Shown here: positions 23,801-35,304 of the stretch, one piece after another
Layout: each line of letters opens with the position of its first letter
How positions within the stretch are numbered: the stretch's first letter is position 1
Assembly (NCBI GenBank): GCA_907165135.1
Contig: OU015566.1
Coordinates: 7,672,157-7,736,156, forward strand
Direction of reading: 5' to 3'
Origin: Oikopleura dioica
Taxonomy: Eukaryota; Chordata; Appendicularia; Copelata; Oikopleuridae
Length of the DNA stretch: 64,000 bases
The notes under the pieces: model-generated
What the model was told of the DNA's origin: nothing
Database searches by the model: none
The model's input: the letters and a program-made list of their open reading frames with translations, nothing else
Made by a program: the position numbers and the translations under genes

Positions 23801-24797
23801 GCCTTTATTTTATAAGAAAAACTTGAGAAAATATTTCGCGAATACTTTGCGGCTTTGGTTTTTTATTAGAAAAGAAAGCGCAAATTCCGGAGGTTTTATT
23901 TCTTCTACTTTTTGGGTTGTCGATTTATTTTTTACTTATCCATTTATGACCTCGCGCGTACTCATTTTACACCTTCGCCGAAAAAAGTACGGAACGTGTA
24001 ATAAGGGGTATTTTGACACCGTTACGGGACTAAATGAGATCGTTTAGGAGTGCATTGGCGAGTTCGTCAAGTATAGCTGGGGAACCAGACGAAGAGAGGC
24101 CTACTGCGAGGATGCTGTTGGAACTTGCGCTAGAGCTCTTTGCGAGTGCGACTTGGACTTTTCCAAGAAGGTAAGAAATATTGATCTTTACAGATTTCCT
24201 TGTCTCTGGGAGCGATTCCTCGGGGCTTTACTTACTCGTTAGATGTGTATCAGCAAGCTTTGTTATTGCCCCCGTTGACAGGTTGAGGTTCCGATACACT
24301 TCTACTCTTCATCAGAAACCCCTACACGAAATAACAACAGTATCTAACAAGTGAACATTTTAGCTCACTCCGGAGTTGGTGAGCGTCTTTGATCCTGAGT
24401 ATCACTTGTTCTACACAACTACCGGATGGAATCCTGAGGAGAGCTGCGAGAAGGGAAACGGAGTTTCAAGGAGCGGGTCATAACAATTTTCGACGTGTTT
24501 GGGCAACATAGAAATCAGTGTTAAAAATAGACTTGACTTATGTTTTGGGAGAAATTTGCAAGTTCGTAATCACACTCCGTTAGGTTTGAATGATAATTAA
24601 TAATCATCATTGGGTTGATTCGAGTTCCCATCCTCATTTTGCAGAGGATAGAAAGTCATACTTGCTAGGTTAACGTTTTAACCCGTCACAGACCAGAATG
24701 CTGCGGCCCCGACGACGGACCAAAATACATCTACAATTCCTTGTCAAAACAGTGCTGTGCGGATTACTCGATCAAGAAAACGTGCCCAGCCTATTAG
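20881..24797 (+). CDS. Secreted phospholipase A2-like protein, catalytic His/Asp apparently lost
   Basis: Six exons (20881-20960, 21693-21787, 23033-23142, 24048-24170, 24364-24476, 24692-24797) give 208 residues, all GT-AG. The N-terminus is a weak signal peptide (MKVFNSIVAVTLA). The PLA2 fold is recognised by YGCQC plus a glycine (calcium-loop region YWAYGCQCLILG), then PIDQLDVSCHKYKQC, many cysteines, and a C-terminal module with ECCGPDD and QCC. In active secreted PLA2 the helix reads D-x-C-C-x-x-H-D; here the His and Asp positions read Tyr and Lys (CHKYKQC) and one Cys of the CC pair is Ser. Lipid hydrolysis is therefore doubtful, and a binding or structural role is more likely. Introns are unusually large for this window (732, 1245, 905, 193, 215 nt). 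Confidence 0.8.
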
Positions 24798-25086
24798 GCA
24801 GCTAGAGTTTGGTAAGACCCAGCTGATAATAGGCGTGCTGCCTTGCATAGGTAACAATCTAGACAAAAATAACAACAAAAAAGATATGCTTGACATATTG
24901 CTTTTTTAATTTTTTTGCTCCTCTTCATCATTGCCACAAAAGAAACCTTTATATTTAATATGCTCTGCACGGGTACGGATTGTAAGAATGCCGGCCACCA
25001 ATCTTTCTGTATATACTGAACGTGAACAACTGTTTGATACGTCAAATGAATAAATGTTTAAAAATATGTGAACTTCATGACTTATT

Positions 25087-26906
25087 TTATTTTCGTTTAA
25101 ACAGACCAAAGAGTCCTTGTTTCTCATTTGCTCGTTCCTTAAAAATAACTCTATCTTCATAATGAATGAAATGAACAAATTACCTGGTTTACTTTTCGCT
25201 CTTTTTCATACATCTCAAGATACAAATTTGCAGATTGCTCAGCCCTCGCTATTTGATTTTTCAGTTCTTTAATTTCGCTGTCTTTGTCTAAAGATGCAGG
25301 ATAAGACGGTTCCTCCACATCAGTCTGTGAATATTTGTCGAACGTTCTTAAGGCATTGTTTTTTGTATCGTTAGGCTTGTCAAAAGATCTGATTTGGTTT
25401 TCAAGAGCGATGATATCAGCTTTCAATGCACTATTCTCTCTGTTTATCGTCTCAAGAAATTCAGATGAGAGATCATTTTTGGTCTTAAGAGCGCTCTCCA
25501 AGTCAGCTATTTTGGAATCGTATGACTGTTTGATCTTCTCCTCAGTCCTCTTTTCGATTTCTTTTCGTGCACTTTTTTGCTGCTGACGCTGAGTAGTAAC
25601 CACTCGGTTTAATCGAGTGATCTCGCTTTGAAGTTTCTCAATTTCCGTATTTGTCTCTTTCTTGGTTTCTTCTTCTTTACCAAAAGTCAGAGAATCAATC
25701 ACTTTGGTTTTGCAAGATTTACAGTTATTTGTATCATCTCCTATTAAAATTCAGAACGAAAAGTTCAATAATCTAAAGGTTTTAAATCTACAAATTATTG
25801 TGAATTTTTCCTTGACAGAAGAGCTCGCTCAAATGGTCATAGTGACTCTGAAGTGTGCTGAGCTTCGTTTGCTGCTCGGTAAACTCGGCGGTCAAGCTAA
25901 CCTTAGATGCAGCAAGAACATCAAGTGCTTTCTTTGAATTCTCAACGTCTTTTTCAGTTGCTCCGAGATTTTCTTGTGTTGAGCGATAGATTGTTTCAAG
26001 TTTTTGGCCTCTGCTTCCATATTTTTGATACGATTAGCTTGTTTCTTCGAAGCCGCTTCTAGTTTCTTATTTTTGTCGAGATTTTCGTTGATTGACTTCA
26101 GATTAAGTTTTTCATCATCTTTTATTTTTCTGTTGGAAGAATTGAGGTCGCGTTAGAGTTTTCCAATTTTCGAATTTAAATCAGTTATTGTCTTCTTCAA
26201 ATTATCATTTTGAATTGCCAAATCATGATTTTGCTCACCACCCATATGATTATGATACTGAAGTTGTTGAAGTTGTGATGATTTTTGATCGATTGTTAAC
26301 TGTAGTTGACGCATTGTTTCCTGATTCCGAACTAAGCTTTGATTGAGTTCTTTCTTTTCCGCAAGTGTTTTTGTGTGCTTTTCTGTTAGGTGAGAATAGT
26401 TTTTCTTGGTCGCTTCATGTTTCTTTTTTATCTCTTCGAAATTCTTTAGTAAACTCTGAAAGCAAGCTGAATGCCTTCCAAATTCAGGCAGTTCCATTTT
26501 CACATTGCATCTTTCGCAAGTTTTCATATTCAGGTGAACGCATGTTTCTTTATGTTTCTTGAAGTAACTATAAAGAAACTTTTCGTTACATTCTGCAGCG
26601 GGGCAATTCAAAGTTATTGTACTCAAGACGGAAACCATTAGTCTTGAAGGTTTTGCTGTAAAGTTCAGAGCACGGCAAAGAGGGCATGATGGAAATTTGC
26701 CTTTCACATCTTCGAAGCAAACTTTACAAAGATGTCCATCACAACAATCGAGTTTCAATGGGTCCTTGAAATGTGATCAAAACTTAGGTCAATAGAAGAA
26801 AACTAACCTCAAATATCGCGCAGCAAATCGAGCAGAAGATCTCATCTTTGAGTGTCTGAATGATATCCCCTCCTTGCGAGGTATCAACTTCTGCGTCTAT
26901 TCCCAT
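25087..26906 (-). CDS. RING and TRAF-type zinc-finger coiled-coil protein, probable E3 ligase
   Basis: Six exons (26906-26808, 26764-26172, 26129-26032, 26008-25811, 25740-25184, 25137-25087) give 531 residues. Residues about 24-66 form a RING finger (CSICCAIFEDPLKLDC, GHLCKVCF, PSCPLCRA). About 90-145 are TRAF-type zinc fingers (CPAAECNEKF, H-x-x-x-C, CERCNVKMEL, H-x-x-C). The rest is a long coiled coil ending GLFGLFKRK. Two introns must be GA-AG to keep frame (26130-26171; 25741-25810), and a 23-nt GT-AG intron (26009-26031) bridges a frame change. There is no MATH domain, so it differs from true TRAFs. RING proteins transfer ubiquitin, and TRAF fingers often act in receptor signalling. The 3' half alone reads as a 181-codon open frame. 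Confidence 0.75.
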
Positions 26907-27508
26907 TCAGTATCTCTTGTCGACTAATCTCGTTCGATTAATGCATGTTTTACCCGTGTGATGCAGCAGACTAATTTTTGGTCAAATATTTGAAGAGCGC
27001 ACCTCTGACGTCTCAGCAGTCAGGAAATAGAGCCCTGCTCATCAAAACACAGTCCGCTATTTATTTCAGTTATTCCTTAGGATTATCTCACTACCATTTT
27101 ACGACGACCCTAATATACGCAATACTTATTCATCACTGATTTAAGATCATATGAATTTTCGTGCCGCAGGCACTTCTTGTGGAGTCACAGTACAAGTACT
27201 TATGAGTCAAGCTGACTCTTGGTAAGAAGAGAACTAATCTGCTAACGCAAATTGCTATCCTAAGAGGTTTTTTACCAAAATGAGAAAATAATATTGAATT
27301 TTTAATTATTTATTGACGAGTGATAATAATATACAGCGAGGACGATGAGTTCCAAATACATATTTTTCCTTTCGACTATAAGAAGTAGCTCTGAGGGAGT
27401 AACACTTTTGAGGTAATTGAGCATGTCATGGAAGGTGTCAAAATTACAGCATGTTCAGAGTGAGGCAAAGCTGGAGCGGCATTTTTGAGCGTTTTGTGTT
27501 TTCTTTAT

Positions 27509-30500
27509 TCATTTGCACTTGTAGACCTTTTTGGTGACTTCGCACTGCTCGCATTCAATTTGGCAACACCACTTGAACTCGCAGTTGCATTCTTCGATCA
27601 CCTTAAAATTTTGTTAAACTCAATTTAATAAGAAGGCTCACCTTGAATTGCTCTTTGTAGTAGCCTCGTCCACAGCACATTTTCTTACAGCCGTTATCGC
27701 CCTCTGACTTTGGATCACACTCTCTTTCAGAAGTGCCCAAAATGTTCTTTTTCCTGTCTGGTTTGCAGAAATTCGGGCTCTTCTGAATCCACCACAGATC
27801 ATCGTCAGGTAGAACTTTTCGCTTCTCTCGGGTATTCGGATCTTTGAGCTCTACTTCTTCGACAATGTGGCCTCCTACAGTATGTCGTTTCTTGACACTG
27901 AGTTTGATCCGCTGAGAGGAATCGTACTTTTCTTTGAGGACATTTCCGATTGTTCGAATGTCTGCCACATCGTGCCAGCATGTTTTTTGATTACAGCTTC
28001 CAGACATTCCGTGGCACTTGCAGGTCACCTGAGCTCATTTTGAGAATTGAAATCAAGGAAGAGTACCCTTTACCTTTTTCGTTCGCTCGACAGTGTTTCT
28101 ACCAGCGTCCGAATTGTGAAGATTCATTTTGAGTTTTGCGATTCTGTGGTGGATTTTTTCTTTTTCTATGCGTCCCTTTTTCTTGAAGAAGTGACATAAT
28201 TTGTCAGCATCCGGGCTGCGATCGTTTACAGCGCGGAGGCACTTTTCTGACTCGCCATAAGCTTCCATGTCGGCAATGTCGACGAATTGGCGAGCGAAGG
28301 TTTTTGCGTAGCCGATGTTGTCACCGCATCTATCCCACTCAGTTCCCTAAAAATTCAGTTAACGATAATACAAGGCCAAAATCTGTAAAAAGGAACTAGG
28401 TAGTTAAACCATATTTTTAGTTAAAAACCTAACTCTTAGGTAGAACACTTTACTGTAGCTGTGTAAATGGAAACAATTGTGATTTGGAGTTCTGATCTAA
28501 TGAAGGCGCTAATTGAATTGATTCCGCGCCAAAAGCAATTTTTATAAATTTAGAAATTTACAGCCAACTGCAAATCCTCTTAAAATTGATTGATCCTCAA
28601 GTATATCCTGCTGCTTATTAGCGCAAAAGATCTGAACTTTAATGATTCAGGTTCAATTTCCTCAGTGGTATTTGAAAAACCCATAAACATCGCGACAAGA
28701 AAATTGAAGCTTGTCCACCGCCAAAAAATATTTCAAACGCGAGCTGAGCCACTTGAGTTGACCTTTCGACGGCGGAGAATACTGCCAAGGTAAGTTACAT
28801 CCGCAGATGGTGTTTTATACAACCGAGAGGGAGGCGAGAGTGACAATTTTGAACAGCAGCCACATTTGCCTCTTTCCTGAAGCGCTTTTTTAATCCGGCC
28901 ACCCGGCGCGCGTGGCATCTTCCTTGATATCGAGATCAAGAATGCCATGTTGTAATTGCCGTTTAATTAATCCGTAAAAGCTATCTCCTCTGCGCCGTAA
29001 AAAACTTCACCACTGCCGCCTATGTGGAAGTGATTACTACCTTTCAAACGTATTTATTTGATCAATGAACACTTTAGTGGCTTGTTTTTTTCGCGAAAGG
29101 TGAAACGTTTCTGATTGATCACTCCCTATTGCTAGAAAGAATTTAGAAATTAAGGAAGGCAAACCAAAAAAATAATATTTCTCCAAGGCGCGGTATGGCG
29201 TTTTGACTTTGCAGGTGTCAGTAGACCCTTATTGTACTGAGCACTCGCTTGTGGATCAATCAAATCCTGCACGGATATTTCAGCAGCTTTGGCTTTGTCT
29301 CGCCGACTTTTATAAAATATATAACAATGAGATGCTACTTTCCGGCTGATGTTCGTTCCTGGTCATTTTTTGTATAAGTCTTAATTGAGGTCAAAATAGA
29401 GCGTCAAGTTGGACCTTCCAAATAAACTTTTCCTCCGTCTGAGTGCCTCTTGTACCGATCTTGCTAGTCGACGATAATTTGCCTCACACATGTGCCCCCT
29501 TCTGAAACCCACAACACATGGGAGCTCATCAATCAAGTAAAAAAAAGAAGCTCCCCAAAAATCACTCCTCCAGCCGCACAAGCGACAATTATTTCGCGGC
29601 TTCCACAGGTTTCCTCTCACCCTCAGAATGACAAATGATCGAAAGGGTACTCACCGGTGGTAAATGAAATGGTGCCGCTTGGTAGAACATTCCACTCGAT
29701 CCGCATTTGCAGGCGGCGAGATTTCTCCGACAGGCCATGGCGAGCTCCCGAACCAGAGATGCGGAGGTTATCGCGGTAATAAATGCGGTTTCTTTCGTCC
29801 CTAAAAAGATCGTATTTATGACTTTTTGACCTGTATTGCTCTCTTACCGGCTTTTGCATGGCGACCGTAGATAGTGTCTTTTCTACTTTTCTGAAAATCG
29901 GTACAGTTCCATGCTGCGCTATGAAATTGACTTTGACACTCTTGAAGAGCATTTTTTGAAGCCAAATTGACATAGTTCATGTGATCGAGCTAGAAATTCC
30001 ATAATTTTCTTCACTTCGATCCGGGGCAAACCTTTGACTGACATAGCTGCTCCTGCTTCTTTGTCAAATGTCTGGATTTACAGTTTCTTTTGAGCCAGTT
30101 TCTTTCTGGGAGTGACCTAAGCACTAGATTTATGTCTATTCAAGAAGGAACTTCAAAGCAGCTCCCCTCTGAGAGCAAGTTCAAGGATTTAGTTGTATCT
30201 TTTTTGATGATTTGTGTGATTCGAAGCATTTTCAATCAAGTTAGAGCAATTTGTTGATTTGCGGTTTTCTTGATCTTTGCGTGCCCTGGTAGAACCAAAA
30301 GGGCATCATGTGACCTATGATCGGAAGGGCCATCTTGGGGCGGCGAAAAATAGATCAGTTGATTGTAATTCCTCGACGTTAGCTCGTTTATAACTGTATA
30401 AGCGCAGTAAAATGTATTCAGAGGAAGCATCATGCTGAGGCTCCCGCCCCGGGGCAAGTCAATAAGATTAGAATAAAAAGTAAGATTACAATGAAAGAAA

Positions 30501-30724
30501 AACTGCCAGTAGAACTTAACATACCGGGGATCATAAGGCCAGTACAAACTCCTGAGAAAGAAGTGTCAGTTTTAAAAGTGCTAAAATGTCTCTCAAAAAG
30601 GCAAACGAAGAAAATTGCCTTTTTGGCGCTAGAATTTATTCCCAAAAGTTAATACTCACGTCCATTCAGACGAGTGGACAATTGCGGCTAGCAAGAGTAG
30701 TAGTTTGTGTCGGATATGTGCCAT
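27509..30724 (-). CDS. Wnt: Wnt family secreted signalling ligand
   Basis: Eight exons (30724-30660, 30551-30525, 30116-30032, 29989-29848, 29800-29655, 28346-28074, 28028-27642, 27601-27509) give 405 residues, all GT-AG. It has a signal peptide (MAHIRHKLLLLLAAIVHS), ALQECQSQF and AAWNC near the N-terminus, GTKETAFITAITSA, RCGDNIGYA, and the diagnostic CKCHGMSGSC with the serine that Porcupine lipidates in this family. The Cys-rich C-terminus ends EFKWCCQIECEQCE...YKCK. Wnts bind Frizzled/LRP and pattern embryos. KETAF is reminiscent of Wnt16/Wnt5, but I leave the subfamily open. W of the usual WxWGGC is partly changed (EWDRCGDN). Seven introns are 40-408 nt and one is 1308 nt (28347-29654). 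AATAAA starts 1 nt after the stop. Confidence 0.95.
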
Positions 30725-33700
30725 TTGAATTGGATCAGTTTCCAGACGACCTCATCCGGCTCAGCGTTCTCAGGTTCTCCAACTTAGGGCTGCGGCCAGC
30801 TAATTATACTCGGCTTAGGTAAGGTTCGCTGCAGCGCGGTTTTCTTCTGATCCAGTTTTTTCTTCGGCGAATGAACTAAAGATATTTTAATTGAAATGCT
30901 GGTGCTGAAAAATCAGAAGTGTTGACGTTTCGGAAACATCTAATTTTCAGAATTTTCGATTATTTCGCCAAGGCAAGCACCTGAGGGAACAAACGTTTTC
31001 TGACAAGTTTATCGAGCGATTATTTCACTCACTCCAGGGCACTACGAATATCTGACAACTACTTCCGTCACTTTTGCTCTCGAAGCATTTTCGGTCAAAC
31101 GAGCTGAAGGAGCAAAAGAACATGAGAAAGTGAAGAAAGTTGACCTTGATCCTCACATTTTGCGGATAAGAAGTAGCAAAGGTGTGAAAGTGTTTCCCGA
31201 CCGCAATCACGTTTGGTTTAGCCGCTTGCCTGATCACACCAAGTGGTCACGTGAGCCGTGCGCCTTTCGCGCGGGGGATTTGAACAAGTGCCCTGAGCGC
31301 GCTAATTGCTTTGAGTCCGACAGCGAGACATTAGGCCACTTGAAACTACAATAATCACCGTCAAGGCCAACATAAGGTTCTTTTTTTATGTAAAATTTGC
31401 GAACGCGAGCGCTTCTGTCATCAGTAAATCGACAATATTTGCCTTGACCTCTGAAGTTTTATTGAAAATCTAAGAGTTCAACCGCGATTTTCAAGAATTT
31501 TTATGTCATTCAGTTTTGCCACAACTACAAATTTTACGAAGAAAAGCATCAAAAGCATGACAACAGACGCGCTCGTGCGTAAACTTGCCCGTTTACGATT
31601 GCATTTTAATAATGCAAGCGCTGTAAAGAGTATCCCACCGCAAGGAGGTGATTTAACTATTCGTTTTCTGCGCAATATTTAATGTCAAAAGGAGCTTTCG
31701 TGTTTACGATCTTTCTCAAGCTTCAAGCTCACGATCATGTCTTTCTCAATAGTCTTTAATCTTCAAAGACTATCAAAAATAGTTGAATATCTCCTCTTCC
31801 CGGAAAAAAGTATGAAAAAGCGCTGCACCTGAAGTAATATCGCGGCCGGCGCTATCGCTGAAAATACATTTTTTTCGATCAAAGTTTGGACAAGTTCCAT
31901 AATTTTGTAAGGCGCGTTCTTTCCAACCAGTACCTGGTCGATAGTCTTGGCCATCCCCTTCTCTAGCCAAGCGACCGTAATTTATCAAGCTCAAGAAAAA
32001 GGATGAATCACTTGAAAATTGTCATTGTCACCCAACAATGCGCGGCGGACAGTTGCACGCGCTTGGCGGAGGTAATTTTTGCCCCAACAGGAAACGGCCT
32101 GTTGAGAAAACGGTTCACTTATAACCCGTTATTATCGGCCAAGTCACTACTTTATAATTACGATTTGTCGTGTACTGCGGCGGTTTGACCTTTTCCGCGC
32201 TTTTATTGTAATCCAGAAGAGTTAAAGAAGGATTGCTTTTTGCCAAAAATTAATGATAAACAAATGGGTTTTACTAGAGCTATCCCAAGATTGTCGACAA
32301 GAGTCTTGTCACAAGACACTGTTGGTCCAAGACTGCCCCTTATTCAAAAGTTTTGTCGACAATTTTGCAGTCAAAATGTCGACCTTGACGATTCATTTGT
32401 CAAGATTTTCAAGAATTCGCCTGGCAAAAATTTCAACCAAAACCAGCAGATAAAGCAGATTTATATTGTAAGAGCAAATCTCAGACTATAAGAATAAATT
32501 TACTATTTCTCCACGAAGCCGTTGTTAGCTCAGGTGCGGTGCTGTCCGCGGTGAAAAATGGTAGTGGCGGAAATCATTTATTTTTGAAAGCTTCGAAAAA
32601 AAGGGAGAAATTCCGATGCGAATTCCAGCATCACCGCCGGGGCTGAGTACGATTTTTGGCAGCGAAATCAGCGGCTGACCTCGAGGTCCAGCGAAAAAAT
32701 GCAGCGTTTTGGCACCAGATTGATGAAATCCACAAGCCCTCTTGAAATGTGAATAACTCCGATTCAGATTAAGAAAAGAGAACGATCCCAGAAAACAAGA
32801 TCCATGAGCGGAAAGACAAAGCGCCTCGGGGGTCATTCTCGGTGCCCAAATTGCGCCTTGAGTACCCTCCTGAAACTATTCTAGTGTCGGCGCACCAAAC
32901 ATCTTGACCTGGCCGATACAAGCGCTTATCGCTCAAAAATATTTGCGCGAGCAATAATAAACAAATTACAGTTTCTTGAGCCGTTCCGACTGTGATTGAC
33001 ACGCGCCGGGGGCTCCCGTTTTCTATTTTTTTTCTTTTCGTTGGCGATTCTCTTATTTTGCTTGTTTCCTGGGCCGCCGACCTTGAGCTATCAAAAAGTA
33101 CATTTTCGACAAGCTTGATATCTTTGAAAGGCGATAAGGGCTTTGATTAAAAGAAGGTGAATTCCGCCGCCGCCACTGCGGCTTTCTTACAGTCAAATTT
33201 AGCTAGAGAGTTGGTGGCACGAAGCAGCTTCTGTTTCTATTGCATTTAAAGAAGAAAGATCAAAGAAACGATTATTTTAAATAAAACTGTCGAGGAAACA
33301 AATTTACAACTTCCTAGCTCGATATTCTGACTTTGAATTTCTGAATTGAAAGAACTCCCGTGGCGAGGCGAATCAGACTTCAATGTTGGGAGAGAGTACC
33401 CAGCAGGGAACGACGTTTTTATTAGCTGCAATTTCGAATTCCTCGAAAAGCTAGTTTTGGAATTCTGATTCGGAATTGAAGGCAACTCTGTTTCGTAGAA
33501 AAGTATTAAAAGAAAGCGTGTACTTATTGTATATCAAATAGAATTACGTTACGAAAGTCAAACAGGTGTCATTGATATGTTTTAAAACGTAAAAAGCAGG
33601 GTTTTACACACGTAAGCTCTTGAAAATATTTAATCAACAGCGGAATCCATGTTAACGTGCCATTATGAAGTGCGCCCTATCAAGTGAAGTCAAACAATGA

Positions 33701-34211
33701 TCGAATGGGAAATTCAAAAGGTACTTTTCATTCGGTTTTCTTTCAAAAACTCTGGTTTGCTTTCTTACCTAACAGAAAATTGCAGGTATCTTCAAGTAGA
33801 TTTTCTTCCGTTGAGTCTCTCTGTTTCGCAGTTTTACTGTTTTAGCTTCCGATTGTAAGTTGTCGATCGAAAAAAGAACTTGGATTTTTCTTTCTTCTTT
33901 TTTTTGTGACTTTTACTAATACAAGCTTGAATCTGTTCTGTTGGCTTTGTTGAGCTGCTAAGAAGTTTTTGGAGATAAGCTGGTTTATGGAGACCGCGGT
34001 TTTCCGTGCGAGCGCGATCCCGAGCGCCACCGAGTGAGAACGGGCGACGCGCGTTTTTGAGGATTTTATTGGACCGATAATTAATTTCTCTTTGTAAAGG
34101 AATTAATGCTGAAGTTCTATATAAGTTTATTGGTTGAAATTACGCCGAGTAAAGTGAATCTTTATAGAGGAGTAATCCTCTATTCATTCATTTTTTTATA
34201 ATTTGAAATAG
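30725..34211. other. Intergenic 3.5 kb upstream of Wnt
   Basis: No exon set with consistent phase was found. Frames at 31130-31354 (+), 32240-32491 (+), 32525-32836 (-) and 33246-33485 (-) are isolated, without splice partners or recognisable domains. The region lies between the Wnt start and the MITE at 34.2 kb and may hold Wnt regulatory sequence; nothing specific is visible. Confidence 0.4.
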
Positions 34212-34219
34212 CAAGTAAA
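34212..34219. repeat. Left target-site duplication CAAGTAAA of the MITE
   Basis: Identical to 34684-34691 on the other side of the inverted-repeat element; both copies abut the terminal repeats exactly. Confidence 0.9.
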
Positions 34220-34683
34220 CAGGGATCTAAATTTTTGCCGAAAATCAATTGCGATTGCGATGCGATTGCGACGCAAAATACTCCGAAAATTGCGATGCGA
34301 TTGCGATTTTTTTCGCAAATTGCGAATTTTTCGCGAGTTGCGATTTTGTCGCTATTTGCGAAATTTTAGCGAAAAAATTAACTTTTCAAAGAATTAAAGA
34401 AATTTTTTTGAAGTCAGGCTTTCAATTTAGCCTTTAGAGCACAGAATATATGCTCTGAGTCAAAAAACACTCATGTCAGAATACCAAGGGAGTATTTTGA
34501 CAAGACCTAAATTCGCAAAAAAATCGCAATTTGCGAATTATTAGCGAAAACTGAGTTGCGATTGCGATGCGATTGCGATTCGATCAAAAAAGTTTTTGCG
34601 ATTGCGAATTTTCTGCGAAATTTCGCATCGCAATCGCAAAATATTCGCAAATTGCGATTTTCGCGAAAAAATTTAGATCCCTG
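34220..34683. mobile_element. hAT-like MITE, 464 bp, with 17-bp terminal inverted repeats
   Basis: The element starts CAGGGATCTAAATTTTT (34220-34236) and ends with its exact reverse complement (34667-34683). It is flanked by identical 8-bp direct repeats CAAGTAAA (34212-34219 and 34684-34691), a target-site duplication. Eight-base duplications and CAGGG-type ends are typical of the hAT superfamily. The inside has no transposase and is built from repeats of GCGATTGCGAT and TTCGCAAATTGCGA in both directions. It is therefore a non-autonomous element that would need a transposase from elsewhere. Confidence 0.9.
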
Positions 34684-34691
34684 CAAGTAAA
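34684..34691. repeat. Right target-site duplication CAAGTAAA of the MITE
   Basis: Matches 34212-34219; perfect conservation suggests that the insertion is fairly recent. Confidence 0.9.
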
Positions 34692-35304
34692 CTATCGAAA
34701 AGAAATCCAATATTACAAAAGATTAAATTTCATTTATGTATTCAACATTTTTCAACCGAGATGGGTCATCCCATTCCTCTTTTTTATGTTTTGATTTTTG
34801 CTATCTTTGCCCTTCAAAGAATAGCCCGAAATATCTGGGGAGGAAAGTTGTGAAAAGATAATTTTACGTTACTGGTTTTTTTATATTATAGTTGCGGAAG
34901 CAAGATTGATTGTTTAATTATAATTTTAAAATCTCAAGAATCCATTATCATAAATAACAAGGCTCGTCACGTCGCCATGCTCGTCATGATTTCAAAATAG
35001 GTCGAGGAAGCGTGAGTGAATCGCCTGCGGCTGGCACCTGTTCTAACCCTGTGCCCTCCCTTCATCCCTTTTTTTCTTTATCGTCATTAGCACTGTTCCT
35101 TTCAAGCTTTTTTCAAGCCCAAATATTTGTTTGTACTTTTTTCAATATCAAATAAAGCGAGTAAAATGTGGATCATTCCTGAGTTTATGCTCCTCAGATT
35201 CAAAACAGCTCAGGAAAGGGTTGAAGAAAATAAATTTTCTGAAGAGTTTTGCTCAAGATTTCGACCTATAAGAACAGCCCGCCACGTGCGCTAAGAGATC
35301 AAAA

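Noticed and set aside
29381..29620. 79-codon minus frame inside the large Wnt intron
   Set aside because: Sits between Wnt exons whose phases already match; the frame runs past the Wnt donor and has no domain.
30430..30645. Signal-peptide-like stretch (MLSSTGSFSFIVILLFILIL...) upstream of Wnt exon 3
   Set aside because: It starts inside the GTATGT donor region of exon 2; the signal peptide at 30724 joins in phase through exon 2, so this is intron sequence.
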